The translations under genes were made by a program, and so were the position numbers. Source: Morella rubra (lineage: Eukaryota > Streptophyta > Magnoliopsida > Fagales > Myricaceae). Taken from it: a DNA stretch of 64,000 bases. Positions within the stretch are counted from its first letter, which is position 1, and each line of letters starts with the position of its first letter. Shown in pieces: positions 49,454 to 60,350 of the stretch. The stretch lies in contig CM025852.1 in NCBI GenBank assembly GCA_003952965.2, positions 27,325,448 through 27,389,447 on the forward strand. Reading direction: 5' to 3'. The notes under the pieces were generated by a model. That model was not told the DNA's origin. It saw only the letters and a program-made list of their open reading frames with translations, and did not search any database.

Positions 49454-49839
49454 ATGGGCCTAGTATTAGCCCAAGCCCATCTTGTCCACCATCCGGAGCA
49501 CTAGGCACACAACTACACAAGTCCATCTATAAGTTTTTTTAACCGAAAACAAAAGAATTCGGATGTCTGGACCATTTCTGGATTTGTGGGTATCCTTGTT
49601 GTGGAGCCCGGAGGGACCATCCTAATTATCCTCCTATGTACGAATGGTTCCAATTTTCTATGGGATGGATGCTTATTTCTATTTCCTTTCTTGGGAAAAC
49701 GAAATTAGCCAGAATAATTAGAAAAAAAAAAACAAAACAAAAGAATCCTCGTAATTTGAAGTTGAAGTCGGTTGAGATTGTGATCATTGCGATTTGCGAG
49801 GCTTCCACTGCCCCATAGGCATCAATCAATTGTGGTTTC
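49454..49839. other. No gene seen
   Basis: Includes an A-rich stretch (49725-49745) and a frame on each strand that mirror one another. Nothing recognisable upstream of the snurportin copy. Confidence 0.45.
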
Positions 49840-50089
49840 AAACTGAAGCTATCTCCTGTCCATGACACAACTGTCGGTGACAGTCATATCTAGAGAATTT
49901 TTCGTTTGGATCAAGCGGGCAGTTCATGTTCTTGTAATTCAGAATTTGCTTGTGAGCTACATGTGTATTGCAGGAGTTGCTCATGCATGGCAATGGGAAA
50001 GATTTTTCCCTCAATTAAAGATAGCTGTGTTTTGGCGTTAAACTTGTACAAAGACGTGCAGAACGGCTGAAAAGGGAGGGGATGAGAGA
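49840..50089 (+). repeat. Copy of the snurportin 3' flank
   Basis: Matches 44440-44700 and 53580-53830: agctatctcctgtccatgac, agagaatttt, atctagcgggcagttcat-like block, ttgcaggagttg...catgcatgg. No coding exon precedes it here. Confidence 0.85.
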
Positions 50090-50343
50090 TGGGTTACAAA
50101 TTCTCTCTTAAAGAGGGATTTTCAAAGGTGTTTTAAGGGTTGACGCGTTTCATCTAAAAAATCTAACACTCTTAATTAACCCACGTCATTTAATGAGTTG
50201 AGACTAATTTGAGTATACTTGTGCAAGTCATATTATTCATTAAATGACGTGGGTTAATTAAGACCGTTAGATTTTTTAGATGAAATACAGTCCATCTCTT
50301 AGGATACCTTTTGAAATCCCTCCTTAGGAGAGAATCCGTTCTC
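50090..50343. mobile_element. Foldback MITE with 8-bp target duplication
   Basis: The two halves (50093-50198 and 50238-50341) are inverted repeats: attctctcttaaagagggat / rev. attctctcctaaggagggat and tcatctaaaaaatctaac ... attaacccacgtcatttaa. Flanks atgagaga at 50082-50089 and 50344-50351 match. The paralogous block near 44695 lacks the insert (gatgacagaggtttttctccc), an empty site. Confidence 0.88.
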
Positions 50344-50459
50344 ATGAGAGAGGTTTTCTCCCATTGTGTAAGCCATAGGCAAAATTGATGTTTCATGAAC
50401 CAAAAACGACTTGGCCTTGATCAATTGTCACATCTACACAAAGATTAAAGCCATATTAG

Positions 50460-50735
50460 CTCTTAGAGCTGCACAACTGGAAATCTGGTCTGATTTTTTG
50501 ATCGAAATTTAATGGGATCGGATTTTCGATTGTGCCTAAATTGAAAGACCAGACCGGACGACTTATAAGTGGTCCGGTTTGGTTGGACCACTTATAAGTG
50601 GTCTAGACCGGTTTATTTTTTCTTTTTTCTCCCTAAATATGGTTTTCAAATACATCAATTGCAAATAAAAAGTCCATCAATAAATTTTCAAATACACTGT
50701 GATCAATTATAAAATAAAATATTTATTAAATATAT
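50460..50735. mobile_element. Insert of about 275 bp, unclassified
   Basis: Present between two blocks that are nearly adjacent in the paralog at 44770-44815. It holds repeated accacttataagtggtc palindromes (near 50550 and 50590) and accggt words, and has an AT-rich right part. It has no ORF and its ends are unclear. Confidence 0.55.
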
Positions 50736-50880
50736 CAGCCTTCACTGCTTTACCAAAGTTAACAACCATTGCATCAATGAAAGATTTCATACTTGTTCCC
50801 AAGTTATAGTCTCCTCGAACGAATTTGAGGACACACTTCAAGATGCAGAACTGGTTGAGGCACAACTGTGATGCACACAA

Positions 50881-51386
50881 GCTAAGACATCTTTGTATTC
50901 CGTCGAAATGGTGAAAGAATCGAATACCTTTCCGTCACTGCTTTTCTTGTACTCCGGAGCCTGGTTCGCTCCCTGCTCTGCAGTACCCTCCCGCTCCAGC
51001 AACAACATGGATTGTTCCTTTCATGGTGCCTGAATAATGTGACTTTTCTGAAGTGACGCATTGATTCTACACGGCCGAGACTGTACTTGCAACCATCATC
51101 AGTGACTTGGAATAAATGACAAAAGTTGCCTTCTGTCTATGCATACTAATCAGAACCATCTTTTATGTCGCATAGGTTTTTTTTTTTTCTTTGAGATAAT
51201 TGCTACTCATGTTTTTCCTCGACTAATATTCCCACTTTTCAAGCATTGAGCTTTCGAATTTCTAATGGTCCATGTTTTCGAACTGGGTCGATCGGTTGAC
51301 TAGCTTACTTTTGTTATGGCTGATGATCATGTGTGTTAGCTGACTCAAATACTCAATGTTTTTTTTTCCCTTTTCTTTTTTTTTTC

Positions 51387-51430
<44 letters not shown>

Positions 51431-52790
51431 TTTTTCAGACAGCACTTCAAGCAATATACGGCCTAAAGATGGCGACGTGTACTTGACCAAAAAGAAAGGA
51501 ATATGAGATGTGAGTTGCTTCAGAAGTTGTTGATATAAATAGATTGTATCTTACTGCTTACATGGCAAAATCTCGAACAAGTGCATAATGGAGAAGCTGC
51601 TCTCCATAATTAATTTTATGGAACCATCAGATGTAAAACTCATGAAAAATATTTGAAGGTGCAAATCTCTGCCTCCAGAACAATCTGTGGAAATTAGGGG
51701 AATCTGCATCTGCAAGCAATCAGATGATAAAAGGAATACGCCCAAGCTGCCAAATACACTCATTCTGGATAGCAATTGGGTTGAAGACTCAGGTAATCAT
51801 GTCCTGCTGCACAATTCATGCATTAATTATCCCTGTATCATAATCTTCGCCATTTTATATGTTTGGATCTTACATTAGTGATCTAGTAGTGAAATTTTAA
51901 TTGTAACCCCAAAAGGAGGGAAGAAAAGGGAGACAGAAATTATGTGATGCAATCCACAAACACATTTTTGACCATCACTTTCGAGATCCAGCACCAGTGA
52001 AGTCAGTACATGGCATAGGGCATAAAATATCTGATCCAAAATAAATAAAGCCAGAACCTTTGACAGGATCAAATGCATCATTCATGTAGATAATAAATTA
52101 GCCAAGGTTACGTTTATGGAACATAAAATTCCACTTGCATAGTTCAAAAACATTAGCGACCTGACCAACGTACGTCATTACTTACGTTGCAATTGTTATT
52201 TGTCTACAATCATACACCCGAAGGTTGTCCGTTGTTATACACATTTCAAAACAAATGTTTGCAGTGGCTACAAAGATATAGAATGTCTTCTTAATTATCC
52301 GGAAAAATTGTTTATATATATATGTATCAAAATCTTGAAACCGATGACTGTACAATTTGCAAGAAAAAAAATAATATCAAAATCTAATTCACAAAGCAAC
52401 TCATAATTAAATTACTTCTCAGCTGTGATTGGGTCATCAGGTAGGGTTCTCGGCACATAACCTCAAGCAAATTAATTAGTGTCCAAAAGGGACCCATGAC
52501 AGACAAGCGTGCTCAAAAAGACAAGTTCACTTTCGGATGTCCAGCGGAATACTAGTTATAGGTGGATAACCAATTAGCATTTAACTGCCCACTAGCAAAG
52601 GCATGTGCGAACTTTCTTCTTTTTTTGTAAATCTTGCCATCATTAATCCCATTAAACAAAAAGAGGATAACAAAGTCAAAGTGGGGTCAAGTGTGGGGTA
52701 TAAAAGGATCTTGACAGCATGAGGTGGGCGAAGGTGATAAAAATGTCTTTACAAAATCAACACACAACAGCCGAGTTTCTTGTAACTTTT
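50881..52790. other. No gene seen
   Basis: Mixed AT-rich sequence with a dinucleotide repeat. A minus-strand piece near 51620-51570 (YGEQLLHYALVRDFA) looks like exon text, but no splice-consistent neighbours were found and it is not called. Confidence 0.4.
51390..51427. repeat. (AT)n microsatellite
   Basis: About 18 uninterrupted AT units after a T/C-rich tract. Confidence 0.95.
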
Positions 52791-52794
52791 GCTA

Positions 52795-53835
52795 GTATAC
52801 CTACTTGGTGAATTGGTTGGTGAGTTTGGTGTCATCTAATTCAAATGACTGTCTATAACTACTAAGTGGTCCTGATGCATCGTAGAAATAGACTGCATAA
52901 CTTTATTCAGGCGTACCCAGGAAATTGCTTTATTTTGCTGAGTGCCAACATACCTAGCCCCCGTATCATTTTCATCATCATTTTAGTTTAACAAGTCAGC
53001 TCCTAGGACATGTATTTTAAGTTTGTCCAATTTTCAGTCAGGCTTGCATCCTGGAAATCTTCTGCGGTTTGCTATTAGTGAAGGAGGATTGAGTTTTGTG
53101 GATGGAAAGCTTGCGAGGGCTGATTTAAAATATCTTGGCAAGTCCAATCGAGCACGTGCTTTTGCAGATAGTTACACTCCAAGGTTAGTTGATACTTGAC
53201 ATTCATCTCCCTGTAGCTGATTTGGTCCTGATGCGTTTGAGATATTTTTGCCCAAATTTCCTGCACGGGCAAAGGAGAAGCCATAATGTGGTAATAAGAG
53301 TAGTTTTAAGACTCTTAAATATGACTGCCCCTTTTGTGAGGTAGCTTAAAAAAGCTTACTCTTGTCATCTTTTTGGTGTCTAAACTTGCAGGTTGTGTTC
53401 CAGCATATGGCTCGGCATTCTCCTCTACGATTTGATGATCTCCTACCATCTATTGGCTCATCAATTGATCAAGAAGACAAACCTTCGGAAGTGGAGATGG
53501 TTGGTTGATGCTGACAGAAGGTGATCATGAAAGGAGGTTCATTCCTTGGGCTTCCACTCCCCCAAAGGTTCTGTCATTCGTAGTTCCAAACAGCAGCTAT
53601 CTCCTATCCATGACACATCTGTTGATGGCAGTCATAGCCAGAGAATTTTTTGTTTGGATCTAGCGGGCAGTTCATATTCATGTATTTTCAGTCTTTGCTT
53701 GTGAGCCGCATATGTATTGCAGGAATTGTTCATGCATGGCAATCCGAGAGTATTTGCCCCAATTAAAGGTAGCTGTGTCTTGGGGTTGTACATATACAAA
53801 GACCCGCAGAACGGCTTAAAAGGGTGGGGATGAGA
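52795..53835 (+). pseudogene. SNUPN: Snurportin-1 C-terminal exons, plus-strand copy
   Basis: Exon 53038-53183 reads SGLHPGNLLRFAISEGG, LSFVDGKLARADLKYLG, KSNRARAFADSY. Exon 53392-53508 reads VVFQHMARHSPLRFDD and ends EVEMVG plus stop. The first exon has a 2-nt insertion (AC) before the TCCAAG end (146 nt where 144 fits), so the join is out of frame. The upstream intron equals the inverted sequence 47640-47800, and the match stops near 52795, so earlier exons are missing. The 3' flank is cut at about 53835 by a retroposon-like block. Confidence 0.87.
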
Positions 53836-54645
53836 GCAGGGCATAAAGCCCAATACATCAATTCCTAAAATCCAAATGGTTGTATACCTATTGGCCGTAA
53901 AGGCCTAAATCTGAATAGCCGTACAGGCCTCAAACAGCTGGGTCAAAAGGCCCATAATTTTAAAATGGGTCCAAAGATCTAAAGATAACTCCGCCACAAA
54001 AGACGGTCACCGGAAGAGGGGTGGACAAATACCTCGCTCCCACTACCCCAAAGTCTCGTCATCAACAGCACAACAAAGAGAGCACTGCTGTCCAGCCACA
54101 CCGATGAAGCTCCAAGGCCACTAAAAACAGCCAAATTGTGCTTAGTCACAGCAAGAACCTCCCAACAAAAACCAACTGAAATGAAATGCTTAGACTAAAA
54201 AGAAAGATAACAAAACACATAACCGCAACTCTTTGGACTGAACGATGGCCGGGCAGAAAGCATGGCCGGAGAAGACCACACCAAGCAACCCAAAATCAGC
54301 AAAAAAAGGCTGGCACGTGGATTATCACGCACCGGCCAGCCGCCGCCGAGAGAGGGCAAAGAGAAACGCCCGAAGGTAGTTGGCTCATCCCTGTGCTGCG
54401 TGTTGCCTTAAAATCCTCCAAACATCCTAAATCTAACAGTGAAAAAGGCCACAAAATACGTCCAAAAGAGGACGGAAATAGAGGTAAAGGTTGACCAAGG
54501 GAGAAATGGCAGGGGGGAGAAGAGAAGGAAAGAAGAGGGAGACGGGAGGAGCAAGAGCCCCTGAAGACAGATCTGGGAAGAAAAGGGCAGACGGAGCGGG
54601 AGGGAGGAGTTTCTAGAGAGAGGGCAGACGCCTCTCTCTAGAAAT
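53835..54645 (-). mobile_element. Non-coding retroposon-like element
   Basis: GC-rich block in minus sense starting TTTCTAGAGAGAGGCGTC. It shares architecture and words (tctagagagag, ggccactraa, cagcc) with 58710-59420 and 59553-60350. No reverse transcriptase. Ends are not fixed here. Confidence 0.5.
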
Positions 54646-54650
54646 TATCG

Positions 54651-55240
54651 TAAGAGCATTCTTAGCAGCTTCTTCAAATTTGGCTCTCTACTTTAATCGA
54701 AAAGTACATTTCTCTATTTTAACTATCAACTTTTTAAAAACACTCCCAGTAACTTCTCTATTTTAACTATATATTTTTTACTATTCTATTTAAATATTAC
54801 TTTTTAAAAATTTCTTTATTTTTTCTCTAATATTTATATTTTTAAATATTTATTTTTAAGGGTATGGGAGGAAGAAAAGAAAAAGAAAAAAATAAAATAA
54901 AAGAGAAGGAGAATGTGAGATCTGGAGGAAGAAAAGAGAAAAAAAAAAGAAAAAAAGAGAAGGAGAGTGTGAGAGAAGAAAAGAAAAAAAAAAAAAGAGA
55001 GGGAGAGTGTGAGAGAAGAAAAGAAAAAAAAATAAAAATAAAAATATTAATATTTTAAGATAAGGAAGTGAATAGTAATTCTCTAAAAATAGAGAATTAT
55101 TGTTCACATGTTAAATTTTTTTGTTAAAATTTGTTATAATAGATAAGCTGTTATATGATATTTTTTAATTTTTTAATTAAATTAATTTTTTATTCTAACC
55201 AAAATGTTAAAATAAAAAACCTGCTGAGAATACTCTTAAC
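54651..55240. mobile_element. MITE with inverted ends and a purine tract
   Basis: Begins taagagcattcttagcag and ends, inverted, taagagtattctcagcag. The arms are AT-rich (ctctattttaacta, tagagaattattgttca). The centre, 54866-55040, is almost pure A/G (repeats of gaagaaaagaaaaaaa and gagagtgtgagag). Frames there are Lys/Glu/Arg low-complexity and not genes. Confidence 0.75.
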
Positions 55241-55849
55241 GACCTTAGTTCCGATATCCAATGTTTTGCCTTTTAGGCTAAGACAACAAAGAGATATAAC
55301 GAAGACCAATACAAAGTTGAACACACTGAAAAGTATAAAATAACAGTCTACATGCTGAAATCAGATCGTGAAAAAAGAGAGAAACAAACATAGAAAAAGA
55401 TGTGAACATACCTCGACTAGTTGGGAAATCACAGGTCAGAGAGCTAGAGAGTGAGTGGAGAGATAGAGACAGTATTTTTTTTGGTTCCCTTTCATTATAT
55501 TTCCACTCAGAGAGAGAGAGAGACGAGGAAGAAGAACAGAGGGAATAACAAAATTGGATTTTGGCTGCCGCTGCTGCTGCAGGCTAGATGAATGAGCTTA
55601 GGACATGCTTGTTTGCGTGTGTGCTGCCCCTTTCATTAATTAGTGTCCAAAAGGAACCCAATAAGGTTGGTCCATTAGGATGACGTGTGAACTATAGGCA
55701 TATATATCTTAGCTTTACTTTTTTTTTTTTTTTTTTATAAATATATATCTGAACTCACTCCTCGACCCAAAAGTTACGGAAGACAATTTGGGGGTGGGGC
55801 AGGGTTAGGGTGACCCTCCTTAAAAGGAGTGCATGACGTGCAGCTGATC
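55241..55849. other. No gene seen
   Basis: Contains a short (GA)n run at 55508-55524, a small CTG repeat near 55570 and a poly-T at 55719-55737. Could be the 5' region of an unrecognised transcript. Confidence 0.4.
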
Positions 55850-56540
55850 AGCCACACCCCCCAATAGGCAATGTCTCAATCCTAAATAGTCCAAAGATTC
55901 AGAATCCCACCCATAACATGAAGACAGAACAATCAACATAAAATAATATACATATCAAACCACTTCAAACACCTGATTAAAGTTAAAAGCATGACGCTTA
56001 ATATATGCCTTTATCCCGAAGCTTCTGACTTCTTCACAATTTTGACATTTCAACTTAAAAATTCGAATCATATCTCCTTTTTGTAGCGTGTTATCATTAG
56101 CAAACTTCTTCTACCCTTATACTCTATTGTTTCATCAAAAAATAAAAGATCGGCTTCAGGCATTTTATGTTCATCTTTCCTTCGTATATAAATTTCATGT
56201 GAATTTTTAATGTCACTGTGAGACAGTTTCTTCCATAACATAAGATTTTCATGTCCAGACATAACTTTATTAACATTTGGACATTTAAGACACGGATGAT
56301 CCAGAGAATAAATATGACCTCCGACTGAACCTGCACCTTCAGCCACTGCGCACAAAGCCAAATCCACGTTCATTTCTCCTCCCGTCATTCCAATAATTGT
56401 CACAGCAGTGTGAAAACAAAATGTCAGATAAGACGCATAACTTTCTGTTCTTACTCTACAAACAGTAGCAAGCGAAAGTACAGTGAACAAAATGTAAATT
56501 TAGAATTGGATTTATCATAAGCGCGTCAATATCTATCAAC
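55850..56540 (-). pseudogene. B3-related copy C
   Basis: The minus-strand frame 56490-56068 carries GGEMNVDLALCAVAEGAGS, YSLDHPCLKCPNVNKVMSG, LMLWKKLSHSDIKNSHEIYI and RRKDEHKMPEADLLFFDET, then a deletion removes the B3 C-terminal half. The 3' UTR-like part (55855-56030) matches copy D. A run of open codons is kept from the N-terminal motif to FFDET. Confidence 0.7.
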
Positions 56541-56703
56541 TATATATGCATAATGCGATTGATCTGGGCTGGTCCTTGGTTCTGGATCATACCCGTCCCC
56601 CGGGTCCCCTCATTGAAGACCATGTGCTGAAACTCAGAAGTTTCTTCAATTCACACAGAACGGGTTCCCTCTCATTCTATAGCTCACTATCCCTGCTCAT
56701 CTT

Positions 56704-58550
56704 TTAGTGCGGGGATGGGCTCTGTTTGCTTCTTTGTAACAAGAAAAGTCCAAGACTGAATGCTGCCAACGACGCTCCTTCTCTTATAAGGGAAATGAAT
56801 TTCCAACTCCACGGAAAGAAATGGTTCATTACACATCTTGACAGATCTCTCAGACTTCTGAAAAAATAATTTATACAGAATGGCATGGTACATTTAGAAT
56901 TTTTGATGATTAGGGGGAAGATGAGGTTTCCATATTCATACAAGTATTGGAACTATTTCGACATGTGCTTATATTATAGTGCCATGATGATGCACCTGTT
57001 ACAAGATATTTGTTCTTTAGAATTCCCCCCCCCCCCCTCCAAAACATCCAACAAGGAAACAAAAAAGAAATTGGAAAAGGAGCCAAAGGATAGTTCTGTT
57101 TGTGAGTAGTGGTGGCCTAGTATCTAAGAGGTAGCAACTACTGGGGGTGCTTGACTATCCATTTTTTATCAAACAATTGAAGATTTTTAGTGGTTTTTTT
57201 TATGTTTTTATAAATGATCAAAGACCTGAATATTACAGTTTGGTCAAGGACGACACATAAACCACTTGCCACTATGCCTTTCATAGCAACCATGATCTCA
57301 AAAATTCAAGAAAATTGAAAGTAAGAATTGATTGATTGCAGAGTTTGCATGCGAGGCAGGTTGATTGCTTGTTGTCTGGAATATCATTTAATAATTACTC
57401 TTCTCAAATGAGTCTATGGCACATAAAACCCATTCCTTTGCATCAAAAAGAGAAAATAGGAAATTCTTCACAATACCTGAAGTAACAGAATAATATTCAA
57501 CTACAGTCATTGGTACCTGCAAAATTTTCTCTCAACAATATGGTACATTCGCCCAAGGTGCATAAAGTCTTCTTGGATCACTAAGCTTTCTATTTCACTG
57601 AAAATAGAAATCCTGAATTAGGAAAAAAAAAAGAGAGGTTTAGTATGAGTTTGCAGAATTGGTTTCCCTGATATGTTTGATTATTTGATCGCACTTTTCT
57701 CGGCGACTTGAATGGTTTAGTATGTTTTATTCAATAGTCGACTTTTCTATCAATCCTCGATATTCTCTTGATTTTAACCTTGGAATATGTCCTTTTATGG
57801 GACCTGAGAAACTAAACCTCCCTCTTTGCTACGCATGATTCAAGTATTTGGCTTAGTTCTGTGAGCCTTGAGAGCATGAAAACCATGACATGAACAACTG
57901 CCCAATAACCATAAATATGTGGAAAACTAATTCTCATGTGCTAAAATTGGTAAGATATTTTGGGCAGTCGAAGTGATAAAATCAGGGGGGCAGAAACCCT
58001 GCACCGGCAAGGGAAAATTAACAGACAGGAAGAGAAAAAATAACCACTTTCTACCTTTCTCTTCAAAATGAGAAAATTGTAGTGAATTGCAATGTGAGGC
58101 TCCACCCTATATTCAAAGCTAGGTTGTAAAGCTCCAGAAATAATCAGAAGCTTTTCATATTCACATTTTTGCATATTCCAACCAACATGCGATGAAGGAC
58201 AAACATAGATTGACAAAAAACACAAAAAAAGAGAACCATCTGACAAGACCGTACAATTTTTTCGTTACCAATTTCTCAAAGCAACAAAACAACATTGTTA
58301 GTGATAGAGCGGTGGACAATTCGAATATTAGAGAACCAAACCAGGGAGAGGCAGATTACCGAAGCAAGAACCGTCAAATTTGAGCACAGAGAAGTTGAGG
58401 GGCTCGGCGGGAAACTTGCTGTAGGAAAAACCCAATCGACTATCAGCAGCGACGAGATTCACAATGCGAGAGAAGGGCACAGATCTGCCTACAAGCCGTC
58501 GCTGAAGGGATTGCAGCGTCGGTGAAGGCTTAGCTCCATCGGCGATTCTG
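56704..58550 (-). CDS. Unrecognised spliced gene (3' part)
   Basis: Splice-consistent minus-strand exons: 57597-57517, giving EIESLVIQEDFMHLGRMYH and IVERKFC, and 56857-56704, giving RSLRDLSRCVMNHFFPWSW, then a hydrophobic ASLAAFSLGLFLL and a stop. The phase across the junction (AG plus A) supports this frame; the other frame of the last exon (SERSVKMCNEPFLSVELEIHF) is also open. A possible first exon at about 58550-58360 ends FSYSKFPAEPLNFSVLKFDG before GTAATC. That motif resembles the ubiquitin-like start of U11/U12-25K family proteins, but no start codon is in frame and the link to the other exons is unproven. A second copy begins at 63320. Confidence 0.45.
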
Positions 58551-58691
58551 TCTTCTCATCGACAGGTGATGGAGCAGTGGATATTTCGAAGGAATCCAAC
58601 TGAGTCGACGAAGAGACTGAAAATTGCCAACAGCTTTGGTCGTCGACAATTCGAAGGTGCGCTTAATTTTTTTAAATTAAGATAGATTTAT

Positions 58692-59439
58692 ATTAATATG
58701 AACTAAGTCTTTTTTTTTTTCCTAAGCAAACCATAATATTAATAAAAAGTGAGAACCAACAGAGATACAAGCGCAGAACACAAACCTCCACGAGGGGCCA
58801 GCTACACGACATAAGGGCATACAGCCAAATTGAACAAAGACAAAGGGCCACACGGTCCAAATACATACAGAGTGCACAAAGCACAACCAAATAATCCGAA
58901 CGGCCAAACCATGAAATGGCCACAAGGGCCACAGCTGAGAGCTGCCAAAGGCGAGTCTTTCGCCAGAGGAGAGGATCCAGGCACCTCGATCCCACTTCCC
59001 CGCGGAGAAGTCCATGCCAGCGCCGGCGAAAGAGGGGCACACATAAGTGGCATCCGGAAAGAAGATGGAGAGAGCAAGCGACGATCATACCGGACACAGA
59101 TGTCGTCGGAGACCCAGGGCCACTGAAGGCAGCCGAGAAGCGCGTGAAGGCTGATCTGCCCCAAAACCAGACAAAGAGTGCTCCCAGACCATCGGACAAA
59201 AACCCCACAACGAAACTAAACTAAAAAGCAAAAGAAGACCAAAAATATAAACAGCTGGCTGCAGGAGGCCGGCCAGAGGAGGGAGGGCGAACGCGAGAAG
59301 ATCTGAGAAACAGATCTACTCCCGTCACCCAAAAACAAGCAGAAGGGGAGGGGCGCAAGCGAAGAAGAAAAGGAAGGGTCTCCCCCCTCTGTAGACTATT
59401 CGAAAGCTTTCGAAGCAGCCATTAATATGAACTAAAGTC
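58692..59439 (-). mobile_element. Non-autonomous non-LTR retroposon with 18-19 bp target duplication
   Basis: Body 58710-59420. Flanks attaatatgaactaagtc (58692-58709) and attaatatgaactaaagtc (59421-59439). The poly-A is at the low-coordinate end (T run 58710-58720). The 3' region is TTATTAATATTATGGTTTGC, like a plant LINE tail. GC-rich body without reverse transcriptase; the long minus-strand frame at 59208-58693 is Cys/Leu-rich and resembles no known protein. Confidence 0.88.
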
Positions 59440-59552
59440 CATAGACACGGCCTTTATCCTAATTAGTCCAAACGACTTAGACTACCATCAATAACAATAA
59501 AACAAATCAACCAACAAAAATATAATCGAAATCATATCATACACAGAAGAAC

Positions 59553-60350
59553 ACGCGTGTCTAGAGAGAGAGACTTCTCTCCCTATCTAGAATTTTTTCT
59601 CTCCTTCGTTTGCCAGTCTCTTCCACCCTCCTGCCCTGGCTGGGGCTCCTCCCCCTTCTCGTTCTCCTTTTCTCTAGCCACCCTTTTGGTAGCCGGAGCG
59701 TCTACGGTTTTGTTTTTGTTTTTGTTTTGGTTGTTAGATCCCGGCCTTTCCGGTGGTCTTCGGTGTGCACGGCTCCCATAGTGGCTCTCCTCTCCTTCCG
59801 GCGTCCAGATCTGGCCCTTAGCGGTGGCATTAGGCCGGCGCGTGCACATTCACGCGCGACCGGCGCGCGTGGATCTCACGTGCCTGACTTTGTTTGCTTC
59901 TCTCCCGGCGGTTTTGTTTTTAGACTTGACCTACCCGGCCGTGCTCAGCTCCCCCCCCCCCCCTGGCGGTCTTTGCTGTCTCTGCCCAGCCTCTCCACGC
60001 CGGCGCGTGTGGGACACGCCGGCGCGTGTGGGACACGCGCGTCCGTGGGCGCGTGTGCCGCCTATATGCGTGGCGTTTTTGCTTTCTGCTGCTTCTGAAT
60101 ACCGCCGTTTTGTGCCGTTTGGAGCTGTCTCTCTTCTTCTTCTTCCTAGTGCAGCCAGTATTTGTATGAAGATTCTCTTGAAAGAGTGGATCGTTACTCT
60201 ATTCGTTTTTCCTTTAGCGGAAGCGCCATCGCTTTGTGCGATGGTTGTGTTGTTTATGTTTATCCTGTGTGTTAGTCATTGTGACCAATTTGTGTTGTTT
60301 ATGTGTGTTAACTCTTGTGGCTCGTTAATTAATATTATTTAAAACACTAA
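59553..60350 (+). mobile_element. Second non-autonomous retroposon-like element
   Basis: Starts gtctagagagagagacttct, has a GC-rich body with cgcgtgtgggacacg direct repeats (60000-60040), and ends in an AT-rich tail with aaaaaaaa at 60359-60366. Opposite orientation to the neighbour. Long plus-strand frames (59610-60342) are Leu/Ser/Arg-rich and overlap in two frames, which argues against coding. Confidence 0.6.

Noticed and set aside
51262..51450. ORF with a Tyr-Ile repeat
   Set aside because: Translation of the (AT)n microsatellite.
54864..55107. Lys/Glu-rich ORF and its antisense Phe/Leu-rich ORF
   Set aside because: Both are translations of an A/G microsatellite inside a MITE.
58693..59208. 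171-codon minus-strand ORF
   Set aside because: Lies wholly within a retroposon bounded by target duplications; Cys/Leu/Trp-rich with competing frames of similar length on both strands, typical of GC-rich non-coding DNA.
59610..60342. Overlapping plus-strand ORFs of 162 and 172 codons
   Set aside because: Two frames are open over the same GC-rich repeat, no domain, and cgcgtgtgggacacg repeats run through both.
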